Assembly (NCBI RefSeq): GCF_020740795.1
Contig: NC_067286.1
Span: 14,394,633-14,458,632, forward strand
Length of the DNA: 64,000 nt
Direction: 5' to 3'
DNA from: Apus apus
Lineage: Eukaryota; Chordata; Aves; Apodiformes; Apodidae
The translations under genes were made by a program, and so were the position numbers. Positions 63,882-64,000 of this stretch are shown here, piece by piece. Numbering within the stretch: position 1 is the first letter of the stretch; every line of letters starts with the position of its first letter. The notes under the pieces are model-generated. The model saw only the letters and a program-made list of their open reading frames with translations. It was not told the origin of the DNA and ran no database searches.

Positions 63882-64000
63882 GGTGAATATTTTGACCAGT
63901 CGCATGTTGCTCTACCAAATGTTTCAAAGTTCTTCTTGCATCAAGCTCTGGAAGAGAGAAAAGCCGCAGAGGCTTTGATGAAGTATCAGCAAGAAAGAGG
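63882..64000 (+). CDS. Divergent ferritin (ferritoid-like), exon 2, cut by window end
   Basis: It continues in phase 0 with residues 57-95 (GEYFDQSHVALPNVSKFF then LHQALEERKAAEALMKYQQE and R), cut off in the next codon. This is ferritin helix A end, AB loop and helix B: the YFDxxxVALPN and FFLHQxxEER signatures are clear. The Glu-Glu pair of the ferroxidase centre (human Glu61 and Glu62) is kept at residues 80-81, but His65 is Ala84. With Glu27 and Tyr34 also replaced, the classical di-iron site is probably not functional, as in light chains. Gly57 at the splice site resembles light chain, while the LHQ and EER residues resemble heavy chain, so it is neither standard subunit. Helices C-E must lie beyond the window. 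Confidence 0.9.

Noticed and set aside
1-64000. CRISPR arrays, tRNA or rRNA genes, operons, prophage
   Set aside because: No regular spaced repeats, no cloverleaf-compatible conserved boxes, and nothing prokaryotic was seen. The only regular tandem array (49146-49490) has no spacers.

Overview
This window is nuclear DNA from a bird. The main evidence is CR1 LINE retrotransposon copies of several ages, the avian style of their 3' ends (a gattctatgat-type octamer repeat instead of a poly-A tail), and a reverse-strand LTR-like block of a type I recall from bird genomes. It also has long AT-rich non-coding stretches, spliced gene structure and one sharp CpG island. Nothing bacterial, plasmid or phage-like was seen. 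The bird order is not resolved.

The only protein gene I can support is at the right end. Exon 1 (61319-61486, +) lies in a CpG island behind a TATA-like box. Exon 2 starts at 63882 and runs off the window. Together they encode the first 95 residues of a divergent ferritin. Helix A and B regions are ferritin-like and the intron sits at the classical vertebrate ferritin position. An N-terminal extension of about two dozen residues carries a short basic motif (RSKRPR) resembling a nuclear localisation signal, and several ferroxidase-centre residues are replaced. From memory of the literature, this fits avian ferritoid, the ferritin relative reported to carry ferritin into corneal epithelial nuclei.

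Layout: 1-3441 is plain intergenic or intronic DNA. 3442-6214 is bounded by a 21-base inverted repeat with TG...CA ends and may be a mobile element. 6215-10899 has no gene but includes CpG-retaining stretches that look like conserved non-coding elements. 10900-12490 is the longest CR1 copy; a deletion removed its reverse-transcriptase catalytic-box region. 13-15.5 kb holds a microsatellite, two reverse CR1 tails and a CA-rich degenerate minisatellite. From about 15.5 to 60.8 kb I see no certain gene, only scattered CR1 relics (27.1, 44.2-44.7, 51.0-51.2 kb), an ancient palindromic repeat (38.6 kb, with a half copy near 60.2 kb), a 3 x 115 bp tandem repeat (49.1-49.5 kb), the LTR block (52.6-53.5 kb) and simple repeats. 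The + strand over much of this span looks A/C-rich by eye, which would fit a transcript running leftward from the 61 kb CpG island. A splice-donor-bearing CpG exon candidate on the minus strand and a weak chain of phase-compatible minus-strand exon candidates (24.8-32.4 kb) fit that idea without proving it.
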